Shown piece by piece: positions 24,079 to 35,988 of a DNA stretch of 64,000 nucleotides. Under the pieces are notes generated by a model, which saw only the letters and a list, made by a program, of their open reading frames with translations, did no database searches and had not been told where the DNA came from. The stretch is taken from the NCBI GenBank assembly GCA_029449245.1, contig JANATF010000016.1, positions 558,001-622,000 of the forward strand, written 5' to 3'. The stretch's first letter is position 1. Every line of letters begins with the position of its first letter. Position numbers and translations under genes: made by a program. The DNA is from Mortierella alpina. Taxonomy: Eukaryota > Mortierellomycota > Mortierellomycetes > Mortierellales > Mortierellaceae.

Positions 24079-24624
24079 TAATGGTAAGTTTCCCTCAACA
24101 TGACCCTTGTTCTCTCTGGAGCTGGTGGTGGCAAGATTTCACAATGATGATCCTCTTCATCCTTGTTCTTTGAGGGATCGTGCCTTGTGCACGCCCGAAG
24201 AAGTCAACCCTTTGATATGGCCAAATATATCGCCTTTCTGAGTGAGATCTAGCCCCAGCCTTGAGGTCTTCCTTCTCCCTGCCTGCTATTCATTTCTATT
24301 TCCAAGTGCTGACTTGTTGTTCTTGCATCTCGCGTTTAGTGTCTGCGTCTTGTACTCGCGTACCGGCCAAGCCAAGTGAGATATCGCATTATTAAACACC
24401 TCTTTGATCTCGAGCTGAACTATGCCTGCCGTGCGTTCCGTTGTTGTTGTCCTCTGCATCGACAAGAGCATGCGCTGTCTCGTGCTGACGGTGTTTTAAG
24501 GTTCGATGCGAGGAGCGCAACGATATATGCATGAACTGTTACACTGTTGTAAGGATTCTGAGGGACTAGTTAAGAAAAGTGGTATATTCTGAGCAACTGC
24601 AGGTTCTGTTTGAAGGACGATAAA
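24079..24624. other. Intergenic region between convergent genes
   Basis: No gene or repeat was recognised. The stretch lies between the 3' ends of the hypothetical plus-strand gene and the small CaaX protein gene and probably holds their terminators. Confidence 0.4.
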
Positions 24625-25020
24625 CTACAGGATGAGACAGCACTCGTCTCCAGTATTGATGGTAGTCTTGATCCGCAGGTGCGCATTTCTTTCGATCCTC
24701 TGCTTCAGTGTCTGTTGGATTTCAGGCGCAGCCTTGCCAATGAAGAATTCGGCCTTGTCAAACGTATAATCGCTGAATTTGACACTGATGTATGTAATGG
24801 CATCTTCAAAGTTTTCGTTGAGGGTCAGGTTATACGTCCATTCGTTTCCGAGCTTCACGGTCTGGTTGAAAAGCATGGTGCCGATCTGGATCGAGACATC
24901 TCTTTTAGTCCACCGGAATCCACCACCCGAGTAGATGCCGATCTTACAGGACTTGCTGCCAAAGTCGCCTTGGAAGGTCGCAAGGTGCTTTGGGGTCTGA
25001 AATTTCACGAACGAGCTCAT
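24625..25020 (-). CDS. Small unknown protein ending in a CaaX-like box
   Basis: A 131-residue protein from MSSFVKFQTPKHLATF. The body looks like a compact beta-rich domain (KIGIYSGGGFRW, KLGNEWTYNLTLNENF, ISVKFSDYTFDKAEFF), but no family is recognised. It ends ECCLIL, so CLIL could be a prenylation box, with Leu favouring geranylgeranyl. A TATA box (TATATAAAG on the minus strand, 25246-25254) lies upstream. The 5' leader contains a likely intron, donor GTGAGA near 25126 and acceptor TATAG near 25033, which would explain why the ATG is so far from the TATA box. An upstream in-frame TTG (25065) is not needed. Confidence 0.65.
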   Translation of the reverse strand: MSSFVKFQTPKHLATFQGDFGSKSCKIGIYSGGGFRWTKRDVSIQIGTMLFNQTVKLGNEWTYNLTLNENFEDAITYISVKFSDYTFDKAEFFIGKAAPEIQQTLKQRIERNAHLRIKTTINTGDECCLIL

Positions 25021-25245
25021 GATTGTTGTTGCTATAAAGAGGAGGCCAAGGAAGGACAATGGCAATGAAATAACAAAAGGGAAACACCTTTGTGGTCAAT
25101 AGAGTCACTCGCATATGGATTCTCACACGGGATGCGCTTTTTTTTTCGCATGTGGTACCTTTAAGAGGGTGGGCGAAAAGAGAGATTAGGCAGGGGAGGT
25201 GGGGAATGAGGATGTGATTCCGCGACAAGATTGCCAATCCACTTC

Positions 25246-25254
25246 CTTTATATA
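25246..25254 (-). promoter_or_regulatory. TATA box of the small CaaX-protein gene
   Basis: The minus strand reads TATATAAAG, a consensus TATA box, about 225 bp upstream of the ATG at 25020. The gap fits a 5' UTR with one spliced intron of roughly 90 nt. Confidence 0.6.
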
Positions 25255-25551
25255 CCGTTACTGAATTCAGTGTCCTTCACGAGCGAACCTCCGACGCTCA
25301 AGAGGCAAATTGCGGTTAGACATAGCCCCCTTTGCAACTGCGGCGTTCCTGAGATAAAGTTGCTCTCTGTCCGTCTGTCAACAAAAAGACGCCGCTTTTT
25401 TTAGAGCGCTCTGTGCTGAAGTTAAGGTTTCCTACCTCGTTGGCTGAGAAAGTACTGCAGCGGTCTGTTGGAAAAAAAATACGCGTTATGGATGTGAATG
25501 GTATGTGCTGTATTTCGTTGGGAATGATAATTAAGGATGAGGTCTAATAGA

Positions 25552-27535
25552 TTACTGGGACAATGCAAGTTCTTTTCTGGCAGCGGTGGCGCGCATGCTT
25601 GCACCCTTCAGCTTGACGAGGTAGAAGAGCGCCATGCAAGAGATATTCAGGGCGGCCTGGAGGACGCCATAGTAGCCATAGCCGATATGATCCACAATGA
25701 TCTGGGCAATGAGCGAAAAGATGCAGGCAAGGACCATGCGCATAAAGTTGGCGGCGGCAGTGGCAGACGATCCCTGGCCTGGGATCGCGTTGACGAGATA
25801 GGCTGATCCAGCGGCCATGACCTGGGCCATGCCAAAGTTATAAAGCCCAAAGCCCACGATAGGGACGGCAATGCTCAAATGCTCCTGTGCACCCCACCCG
25901 AACAAAAGGGCTCCAAGGGGCACGATCGCGAAGCCGGCTATCCACATGTTCACGGAAAGGCGATCCTCCAAAACGAGGTCACCCCCATTCTTGCGTTGGG
26001 CACGCATCAGAGAGAGGTCGGACATCTTGCCACCCAAAACGGAGCCCATTATGCTGCCAGCGCCAGCACCCAAGTAGGTCAGTCCAACCTGTGCCTCGCT
26101 CAGGCCGTAAAACTTTTTGAACAGCAAGGGAATAAGCGTCTCGACTGGGAAGGAGGAGGAGGAGGAGGAGGAGGAGGAGGAGGAGGAGGAGGAGGAGGAG
26201 GAGGGTAAAAAAAAAAAAGAAAAAAAAAGACAAGGCGTTAGAGGAGAGCAAATTCGAGATGATTGTTGCAGTTCCACGCGATCTATAACACTGTGCTTAC
26301 TTGAGAACATGAGCGCAAAGATCATGCCTGTCTCAATGGAGGCGAGCAAGACAACAGTATGCCTCAACAACAATACGGACCGGAAAGGATTGAATCTCTT
26401 CTTCTTTGCGGGCTCGGCCACTTCAAATGCCTCGCCCTTGGATTCGAGTTGCTCAAGCGTGTCCGTGGGATCTTCGCGGTAAGTTTCGGGTAGGAGGAAA
26501 AAGAGCTCGACGATGACCACTGCACTGACAATGGCCATGAAGAAAAAGGTCGCTTGCCAGCCAAAGGCCTCTGCAAGGACACCACCGATGGGTGGTCCCA
26601 AGACTGGGCCAAGGAATTGGCCCAAGAACATAAGACCCATGGACGTGCCTTGCTCCTCGGGGGGCTAATAGAGAGGGTGGGAGACAAGACGAGATTGACA
26701 TGTTAGAATGAAAGGAGAAAAAGGAGCGAGATCGAGGGAGGGGTGATGGATGAGCTACATACATAAATATCTGCAACGGTCCCTGCTCCAAGAATAGAGG
26801 CACCTCCCGAGCCAACGGCTTGAAAGATACGGGCGATGGTGAGTGTGGCGACTGAAGTGGAGAAACCGCCTCCAAGGGAGGCCAGAGCAAAGATCAAGGT
26901 GGAGCCGATGTAGAGAACGCGACGAATCTTGAAGTAGTCTGACAATGTCGAGCTCACGAGGGGACTGATGCCCATGAACAAGATGAAGAGCGAAACAGAG
27001 GCATTGATGGCAGTCGTCGAGGTGTTCAGGTCCTGCTCGATCTGCACAAGGGATGGAAACTGTAGGTGTCTGGAGCGTTAGCGTATGTGTACGTTTCATT
27101 GGGCCAAGAATGGATCGTGCTCACTCAAGGCAGTACAGACATTTGTCGATCTGATAAAGAAAAAAAAACGTGTTTTCCGTGAAGACCTACGTAAATGGTG
27201 CTAGAGAACCCTCCAAGGCACCCAGCCTGAGAGATGATTGATAGAATGACGGCCTTTCTGAACCGAGACAGCTCTACACGAGGGTCGCCTTGGAAGTGAG
27301 GACGGATCATGAACCTTTGCTTCCAGTAGCCCTGGTGTACTACTACAGGCGTGGCTGCTCCAGGGGTGCGCAGACTATCGGCCTCAGCGTCAGTCTTGGA
27401 GCTGTTGTTGAGTGGGGATGGGGACGTGGCTGTGGCTGTGGGGTCATTGTCTCTGGTGGTAGCGGGAAAATTATAAGCCTGTTCCTGAATGGTACTGGCT
27501 GTTGAGGACGAATCCGCAATCACCTCCTGTTTCAT
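25552..27535 (-). CDS. MFS transporter, DHA1 drug:H+ antiporter type
   Basis: Plasma-membrane proton-coupled exporter of the major facilitator superfamily. Exons 27535-27191, 27059-26763, 26664-26301 and 26144-25552 give 532 residues and close in phase. A long hydrophilic N-terminus (about 90 residues) precedes the helices. The motif-A-like loop is STLSDYFKIRRVL, and the DHA1 signature segments ARIFQAVGSGGASILGAGTV and FLGQFLGPVLGPPIGGVL are clear. A central loop (about residues 300-325) separates the two six-helix halves. The C-terminal half has TYLGAGAGSIMGSVLGGKMSD. The last intron contains a pure TCC repeat on the coding strand just before its acceptor. Substrate cannot be told from sequence; members export drugs, polyamines or sugars. 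Confidence 0.93.
26151..26205 (-). repeat. (TCC)18 tract at an intron 3' end
   Basis: About 18 GGA units on the plus strand, TCC on the coding strand, end a few bases before the acceptor of the last MFS intron, where a polypyrimidine tract belongs. An A-run/T-run follows at 26206-26229. Length changes here could affect splicing. Confidence 0.85.
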
Positions 27536-28512
27536 GCTTGAGATGTTGTTTGGGGGTCAATTGCAAGGGGAGGTTTTTTTTCGAGGGTAAGATGGGTAAT
27601 GGAATTGGGATGAATGACCAAAGAGATGAGGCGTTGCTGGGGGCCAGTGACAAGAAGACAAGAAGACAAGAAGACAGGAAGACAAGAAGACAGGAAGACA
27701 GGAAGACAGGAAGACAAGAAGACAAGAGGACAAGAAGCAAAGAGGAGGCCGTCCAAAGAAAGCGCAGAGAGGGACGCCAGGTGCTGAGGGTTGCTGCCAA
27801 GGAGACGTATGGAGAGCAGAAGTGGCAGACAAGACGTGGGTGGAGTGGGAGGAAGTGAACATACAAGAGGCAGCCCTCTTTTAAGCATATCTGGAGGCCC
27901 ATCGATGGGATCGCCCCAGGGGTGTGCCCGACGATGATTTCAAGCGCCGGCTGAACACCGACATTTGTTTTACCCGTCATAGGCTGCTGAACCACACCAC
28001 AGCGCACATCATTCATCGACACTCTTGCTGCACACAACATACCCTGGGCGAGATACAAAAAAAGTGGTTATTAAGCTTACCTGGATGGCTTTGCACCGCT
28101 TTCCTGGCCTGACCCAAGCCATTGCTTCGCACAGGTCAGCTCAGTACACCCCTTGAGGCCTTGACTGTGCACTTTCGTCTGAATCTTCTTTGCGAGTGCA
28201 GGAGGCTTGTTTTCAGCTCCTGAAGTGGGCGCCAAAACCTTACGCCCCCCCCAGATCTGCCATTACATTGATTACAGTATCCAGTATCACAGTGTTGAGT
28301 GCTGCATGCTATTGTGTAGACGATACAGGGCACCTGTCGGATCATGGACACATACCTTGAGGACATACGTGAGGCTGCACCAGGGGTTTCAGCGCAGCAC
28401 GATTTGTCACTCTACGAGTCTTTGGTCTCAGCGGCACTGGTGGCTGGGTTGCCCTGGGCGCCCTCTTCCGCTTTTGAGTGGACAGCCGAGCGGTGCGCGG
28501 GTGTGCAGAGTG
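27536..28512. other. Intergenic region between divergent MFS and Zn2Cys6 genes
   Basis: No gene is supported. It contains the minisatellite described separately and presumably the MFS promoter on its left side. Several ORFs on both strands here are low-complexity shadows of the repeat. Confidence 0.5.
27649..27736 (+). repeat. Minisatellite, 8-bp unit GACARGAA, 11 copies
   Basis: Eleven head-to-tail copies of GACAAGAA or GACAGGAA with one GACAAGAG. The array begins 114 bp upstream of the MFS transporter start codon, within its promoter or 5' UTR. It is purine-rich on the plus strand. Confidence 0.95.
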
Positions 28513-28520
28513 TATAAAAG
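28513..28520 (+). promoter_or_regulatory. TATA box of the Zn2Cys6 factor gene
   Basis: TATAAAAG in a GC-rich context 569 bp upstream of the ATG. If used, the leader is about 540 nt long and contains CT-rich and GTGTGT stretches. No other good TATA lies closer. Confidence 0.5.
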
Positions 28521-29081
28521 GCGGCCCATGTCCATCCGGATCTAGCGCTGCTGGCCACAGGCTGGTCTCTCCCTGCAGACCTGCAGTCCAGCATGCTGTG
28601 TCCATCGGTCCGTCGGTCTGTGTGTGTGCGAGTATGAGTGTGAGTGTGTTGAGTGGTCTTGTCTGTCCTCTGTGACTCCACTCAGATTCTCAGCCCACAT
28701 TTTTTTTTAATATGCGCTGTACGCTGTGTGTGTTTTTGTTTGGCCCTATCATTTTTTTCCAGCTGTCCACCTACACCGCACGCTTGTTTTTTCTTGTCTT
28801 TTCCCACTCTCTGACTCCACCTTCCCTGCCCATCCATCTTCAACGACACCCATCCACGACCTGCCCCTTTCTGATCCCCCAATCTCATCGGCCCCATCAT
28901 CTCCCCGCCCCACTCTCATCGCCCTCTGCCCCGTCTCGCCCCGCTCTACCCGCTTGCATGTCTGTGCCCCCGATTGGCAGTCTGTGAATCACTCCAGTCC
29001 TTTTTGCAATCCACTTCAGAAAGCCCGACACCTTAAAACGAACCTCCCCGCCAGCCCTCCCCACTGCCCCATCTTCTGCCA

Positions 29082-32000
29082 ATGCCCACGGCGCCTGCGA
29101 CACCGACCCTGCCCCAGGTGTCCTTTGTGAACCTGTACTCGGAGGACCCCTGGAAGAAGCGCCAGCGAGTCCGGATCCAGCAGGCCTGTTCAGAGTGCCG
29201 TCGGCAAAAGATAAAGTGCGATGGACAAAAGCCATGCAAGTCCTGCAAGAAGAGCGACCGGAGCTGCATCTACAATGCCGCCGCCGGAGGCTCTTCCTCC
29301 AAGGACGAGCATGGCCACGAGGACCAGCCAGCAGCGGCGTCCTCATCCGCCCCAGCCGCTACTAAGGATGACTCGGCCTCGAGCACGCCACCTGCAGCCG
29401 ATCAGCCTAATCAGCACCAGGCCCAGCCACAACACACTCCGCCGTCCCATCCGCACTCGCCCCATCCGTACTCCAAGGCGCAGCAGCAGGGCCATCACCA
29501 CAGCCAACATGTCGTCGGCCACCGCCATCATCCGCAGCACCATCATGTGCAGCACAATCAGCCCCACAAGGATGGTCTGGCTCATGTGAAGCAAGAGCCT
29601 AGCGATCTGGCCAAGCCCTCGCCTCTCCGTAAGGATTCCAGACACGACCGCAGGAGCCAAGAGGCAGAGGCCAAGTCCAAGGTGCATATCAAAGATATCG
29701 GCAAGTACGGCATTCCTCTCGACGAGTGGCAAAAGCAAGACGATACACCCTCCAGCGCTCGCAAGGCCAGCAGTAAGTTTCTTTGTCTTTATTGTACCAT
29801 ATGCGGTGTATCTCTTTTTTGCTCTCAGCTCAATGCAGTGGCAGGACTGCAGCCTGCAGTCGGACGGAGATGGAAGGGCTGTCGATTGCCTTGTATTCCG
29901 GCGGCCCATGGATGCTGGGGTAGCGTTTGTTGCGTTTGTTCGATGGGTGTGTGGCCTGAGGGAAATCTCGGGTGCGAATATGTGGTGGAGACGTGTGGCG
30001 TGGGGTAATGTGCATATTTTTTCTTTTTTCTCTGTTGGTGCCCCTGTCCGATGTCGGACCTTCCGTCCATCCGTCCGTCGGTCTGCTCCTCTGTTTCTCC
30101 AGAGTCTTGTGGTCTGTCTGTTGACGGGTCGGCGCAGGCCAGACGTCTTTCTTGTCCTCGGGTCGATGTATGTGTCCCAAAACAATACACAGCTCGCTCA
30201 AACAGAGCAGGGACATACTGCGAGACAGAGTGGGCACTCTGAGGGGAGGAGGGGAGGAGGGGAGACATGTGTCTGTGACATGTCTGTAGTGGATACATCG
30301 GAAAGCTGCATACTTTGGACTAAACCAATTTGCCTCTTGCACCCGTAGCCTCGTCCCCGATTCATCTTGGCCCAAGCCCAAAGCAGGCACTGCATCATGG
30401 CCCCGTCGTGCGAGACTCGGTCCAGGGATCCCTGTTCCCCGGATATCTCCAAGCCTCCACGCCGCAGGACTTGTTGCAGCAGCAACAGTTCATGCAGCAG
30501 CAACTGCAACAGCTGCAGCACCAACAGCAATTGCAGCAGCAGATTCCTAGTCAAGGCCAGAGCCAGAGCCAAACGCCCATGCTCGTGCAGTCGCCGCAAA
30601 CAAACTCGATCCAGGACATCAACACATGCATCGATGACCTGGAGAGCAAACATACCCACAACACCTTGGTCTACATCATGGAGTCCTTAAAGTTGACCGA
30701 CACCACCAACCAAACGTCCAGAAAGGCATATGATCTGGTGGTCGAGAAAAAGTCCGAGGCCCTGAACGCAATACCGACTGAGATGAGTCTGCCTCCGGAC
30801 CTGTCCTTGCCGACGCGCTCGACGGATCTGCCCAGCGTAGAGATTCGAGACCATCTGGTCGACACGTACTTTACGTATCGCTATCCAATCTGGCCCATCA
30901 TCCACAAGACCATCTTTCTCACGCAGCTTCACGATCCGAACAGCACACCTTCGCTCTTGCTATTGAACGCACTCTTTGCCTATGCCTCGCGATACTCTTC
31001 CTGGCAGGTACTTCGATCTGATCCAGACAAGCCAGAGACTGCAGGTCAACTCTTTTTGGAGCGTGCTCAAGCAATGCTGCCTGCCTTTTTGATGGCTCCG
31101 CGTCTGTCTACGGTCCAGGCCCTGTTGTTTATGGCTCAGTTGGAGGACAACTCGACGCAGCGCCACACTTATCACAGCATGGCGGTTCGCATGGCTCAGC
31201 TGCTCGATCTCCACAAGAACTGTCAGCATCTGGGCCTTCCGGACGATGAAAAGGAGACTCGCCGATGCATCTGGTGGACCTGCTACATGAACGACCGCCT
31301 CCTTGCACTATCGACCCGCAAGCCCTCCATTATCCACGACGGCGATTGCAACATTGACCTGCCGTTTCAAGAGCACATCTACGACGGTCCTGGAAATAAC
31401 TCGGTGTCGCTTTCTCACTACTACTCGCCTCCTCAACTCTTCCACCAGTTGCTGCTTCTTAGCAAGATTGTGGGTGGAGTCCTGAAGCACTTTACGAGAG
31501 TTGCCAATAAGCGGTATCGAAGCCCGGATGCCCATGAAGTCGCATTAACAGCGCTAGATGAGTCGCTGTTTACCTGGCTAGCCTCGCTTCCCGACCATCT
31601 ACAGTATACGCCGGCGTCGGATGCACTCACGACAAAGACACTTCCATCGCCGTATGTTGCAGCGTTGCACCTCTACTTTTACTCGATCTTGCACACTCTG
31701 CACAACCCGTACATGGACTCGTCCAATCCTCGTGCAACCAGCGACATGCCCAAATCCTCACCGTCGCTGGAACGTTGCACATTGGCGGCGTCCATGATCA
31801 CAGGCTTGTCACGCTCTCTGTGCTTCCAACCGCAGTATGGGCTCAACTTTGGCACGCAGTGCTATGCGATCCTGCACGCTGCGATCATGCACCTCACCAA
31901 CACGGCCAACACGACCTCCTACCAGAGTCTCAAGTCCAAGTCGCAGTTCATCTCCACCCTGAGCGTTATCAAGGCCTACTCTCAGCACTATGCTTTTGAG

Positions 32001-33494
32001 GGGGTCAAGAAGAGCTCGGACGTCATGGACAACATCTACAACTGGCAGGTAGCAAGGCACCAAGAAGACAGCCCCAGCCCATCGTCCATTGGCCAGTCCC
32101 CGCCCTCGGTCGCATCCTCGTCGTTCTCGGTGTCGTCGCCAAACATGAGGGAGGTTAGGCATCCCGATCATCATCACGTTCTTCATCACTTGCACCACCC
32201 GTACCTCAGGTCGGACTCTTCGCCTTCGAGCCCGCGGTTAGGACCCAATTCCGGTGCCAGTGCGAGTGCCAGCACCAACTTCCCTTCGTTGTGCATACCC
32301 TCCTCGCCAGCACAGACCCACGATAGTGTCTTGACTTCCAGGACCAGGTCGCCCCACCCATGGCAGCTCACCCACAACAACAGCGTTGCCACCAGCATGG
32401 CAAATACACCGACCAGCACAGGTAGTCCTATGATGAATCAGGATGCAGACGGAGTGGCCGTATCAACAGCAGGAACCCCGACCACTCGCGCCGTCGTCAA
32501 TTGTTCTTCAGAGCCAACTGCCGAGTCTCAAGCTTTGCTTTCAGATATCTACAGCTCCAACCCAACCATTACATTCGACAACGGGCGAGTATCTCCTTTG
32601 GACTCGACTTCTCTGGGAGCTATTCTGGGATTCGAGCTGCCTCATAGCTCCAACGAAGAGGAGGATAATGCCTATTGGAATGCTCAGGCAAACTCGCTCG
32701 GAGGCATGGATGGCTGGAATCAGCAGCTCATGTCTGCACAGGAGCATGTGTCGTACAAGAGCACTGTGGGTGGACCTGCAGAGTACTTGGGCGGCAATAA
32801 CAGCTTGGGATCCTTGGAGCCCAACTATTTTGATTCTCTTGGTGCGGCCTCTGGCGTAGACTTTTCAGGCTTTGGTGTTGGAGCCACAGGATCTGAATTC
32901 GGCACTACTTTTGGAACCTCTATGACGGCTATGGGAGTCAACCACAATTTTGCATTTCAAACGATTCAACAGCGTGAACAGGAAGAGCGTCAGCAGCAGC
33001 AGCAGCAGCAGAGGCGGGCTTCAAGATCATCACAACAACAACAACAGCCGCAGCAACAGCAACAGCCGCAACAGCTTTTTGGGTCGTCCGGTGCTCAGGA
33101 CGCGTCGCAGATGTATATCAAGCAGGAGCCGTTTCAGTTCTCTCAGGATCTGGTAAATCAGGTGTACCAAAAGACACTGTCGGTCATGGAGACCGGTCCA
33201 GACGGAGATGACGGGAAGCAGAGTCCGTTGAAAACGCACGCGAGCGCGAGCCCCATGTCCGATATGACGTTGCCTGTACCCCTTCTCAAGTCCGAGAGCC
33301 AAGAAACCCAGCAGCAGCAGATGCTGCAACGGCAAATGTCAGAAGGACGAGACGAGGACAACCTTGTCAGTGATGGGTTGTCGATGGCATCGCTTGATAT
33401 GCAGTCGGACAGCTCCAATTATTTCAACTCTCCTCTGGAAGGTCTAGCGGTGGACGATACGGCCATGGAGGACATTGCGGAAGAAACATGGTGA
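29082..33494 (+). CDS. Zn(II)2Cys6 fungal transcription factor
   Basis: DNA-binding regulator of the Gal4 class. Exons 29082-29772 and 30349-33494 give 1,278 residues; the 576-nt intron is the longest in the window. The binuclear cluster is CSECRRQKIKCDGQKPCKSC followed by KKSDRSC, residues about 36-62, preceded by basic WKKRQRVR. A long His/Gln/Pro-rich linker follows, then the fungal-specific TF domain (middle homology region) with TYFTYRYPIWPIIHKTIF, MAVRMAQLLDLHKNC and RRCIWWTCYMNDRLLAL. The C-terminal 450 residues are Ser/Gln-rich, with a polyQ near residue 1110, and end acidic, as activation domains do. The regulon cannot be told from sequence. Confidence 0.95.
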
Positions 33495-33887
33495 TAGAGA
33501 GCCATTCTATTCAGTCTTCAAAAACCAGCATATACAGCATCCAAATCACCTCATTCATCCATTCATTATCTCATTTCATCTCTTCCCTCACACCACCATC
33601 ACCTTGTACATGTTTCCTCATCGCGCTCAAAAGGCCGAACTTTCATTGACAAATAGAGATCGACTTTTTTTTTGGTATTTTTTCAGCTTTTTCTTTTTCT
33701 TTTTTTTTTCTTTCGTTTTTTTTTTTTTGCGGTGCCTGACTTATGTTGACGATTAAAGATCACTCTTCTGCAAACGCATGTTCGTTACTTCTGCACTGGA
33801 AAGAGTCCCGCTTTCCAATAGGGCTTTATCTAATTGTCTCAAGCGAGCTCCTTCTATCTATGAATGCTGATGATGTTTTTTTGTGTT
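33495..33887. other. Convergent 3' region, T-rich
   Basis: The 3' ends of the Zn2Cys6 gene (+) and URA6 (-) face each other here. Long T runs at about 33664-33730 probably belong to the 3' UTR and termination zone. No gene seen. Confidence 0.55.
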
Positions 33888-35387
<1,500 letters not shown>

Positions 35388-35988
35388 GATGCGATGAGAG
35401 GCGGATGATGGGAATGGGATGAGAGAACAAATGACGATCGGGGTTGCACTGATCCTGCTTTTTTGTATCGTGCTGGCCCGCTGTGGCTGGACCGTGATGT
35501 CCGATAGTCGACTCAGGCACACATCACAGCCACACACACACCCTGTCCCAGGCACCTCCTTGCACTGGCCGCCGGGCATGCAGAGCAGCGCGCTCCTTTT
35601 TACGTGCTGTTGCTCGGAGGGGCCTTGGGTGGATGCTGCTGGAAAAGGGTCCCAAAGATCTCGTCCATCAGCGCTGGCTCTTGCCCTGTGCGCAATGCGA
35701 CATGCCCCGATATCGATGGAATACGTGCGGTGTTCTATGGCTTGTAGCCTGGACGTCTGTTGGCGGGCCGCCACACAGACTGCCAATGCCACACGCTCTG
35801 CCGATTCGATGGTCTTGTTCCGAAGGTGTGTCTCTCAGGGCTGTATGTGGGCTTTGGAAGTGGTATGATTTCTTTTTTCATTTTTTTTTTTGGCCCCTCT
35901 CTTCTCCACCACGCATAAATATATATTTCACAGAAAAAAAAAGAGACACGAACCCATTCGCTTTCTTTTCTCTCCAAAACTCTTGACA
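35388..35988. promoter_or_regulatory. Shared upstream region of URA6 and VPS9
   Basis: The 601 bp separate divergent start codons. A TAAATATATAT element at 35916-35926 lies about 65 bp before the VPS9 ATG. No TATA was seen on the URA6 side. Promoter function is inferred from position. Confidence 0.5.

Noticed and set aside
27471-28058. Minus-strand ORF with repeated LLVFLSSC segments, resembling a membrane protein
   Set aside because: The hydrophobic repeats come directly from translation of the 8-bp minisatellite.
29343-30185. Minus-strand ORF of 280 codons over the Zn2Cys6 gene
   Set aside because: Antisense of the His-rich linker and the long intron; it spans the exon/intron border and matches nothing known.
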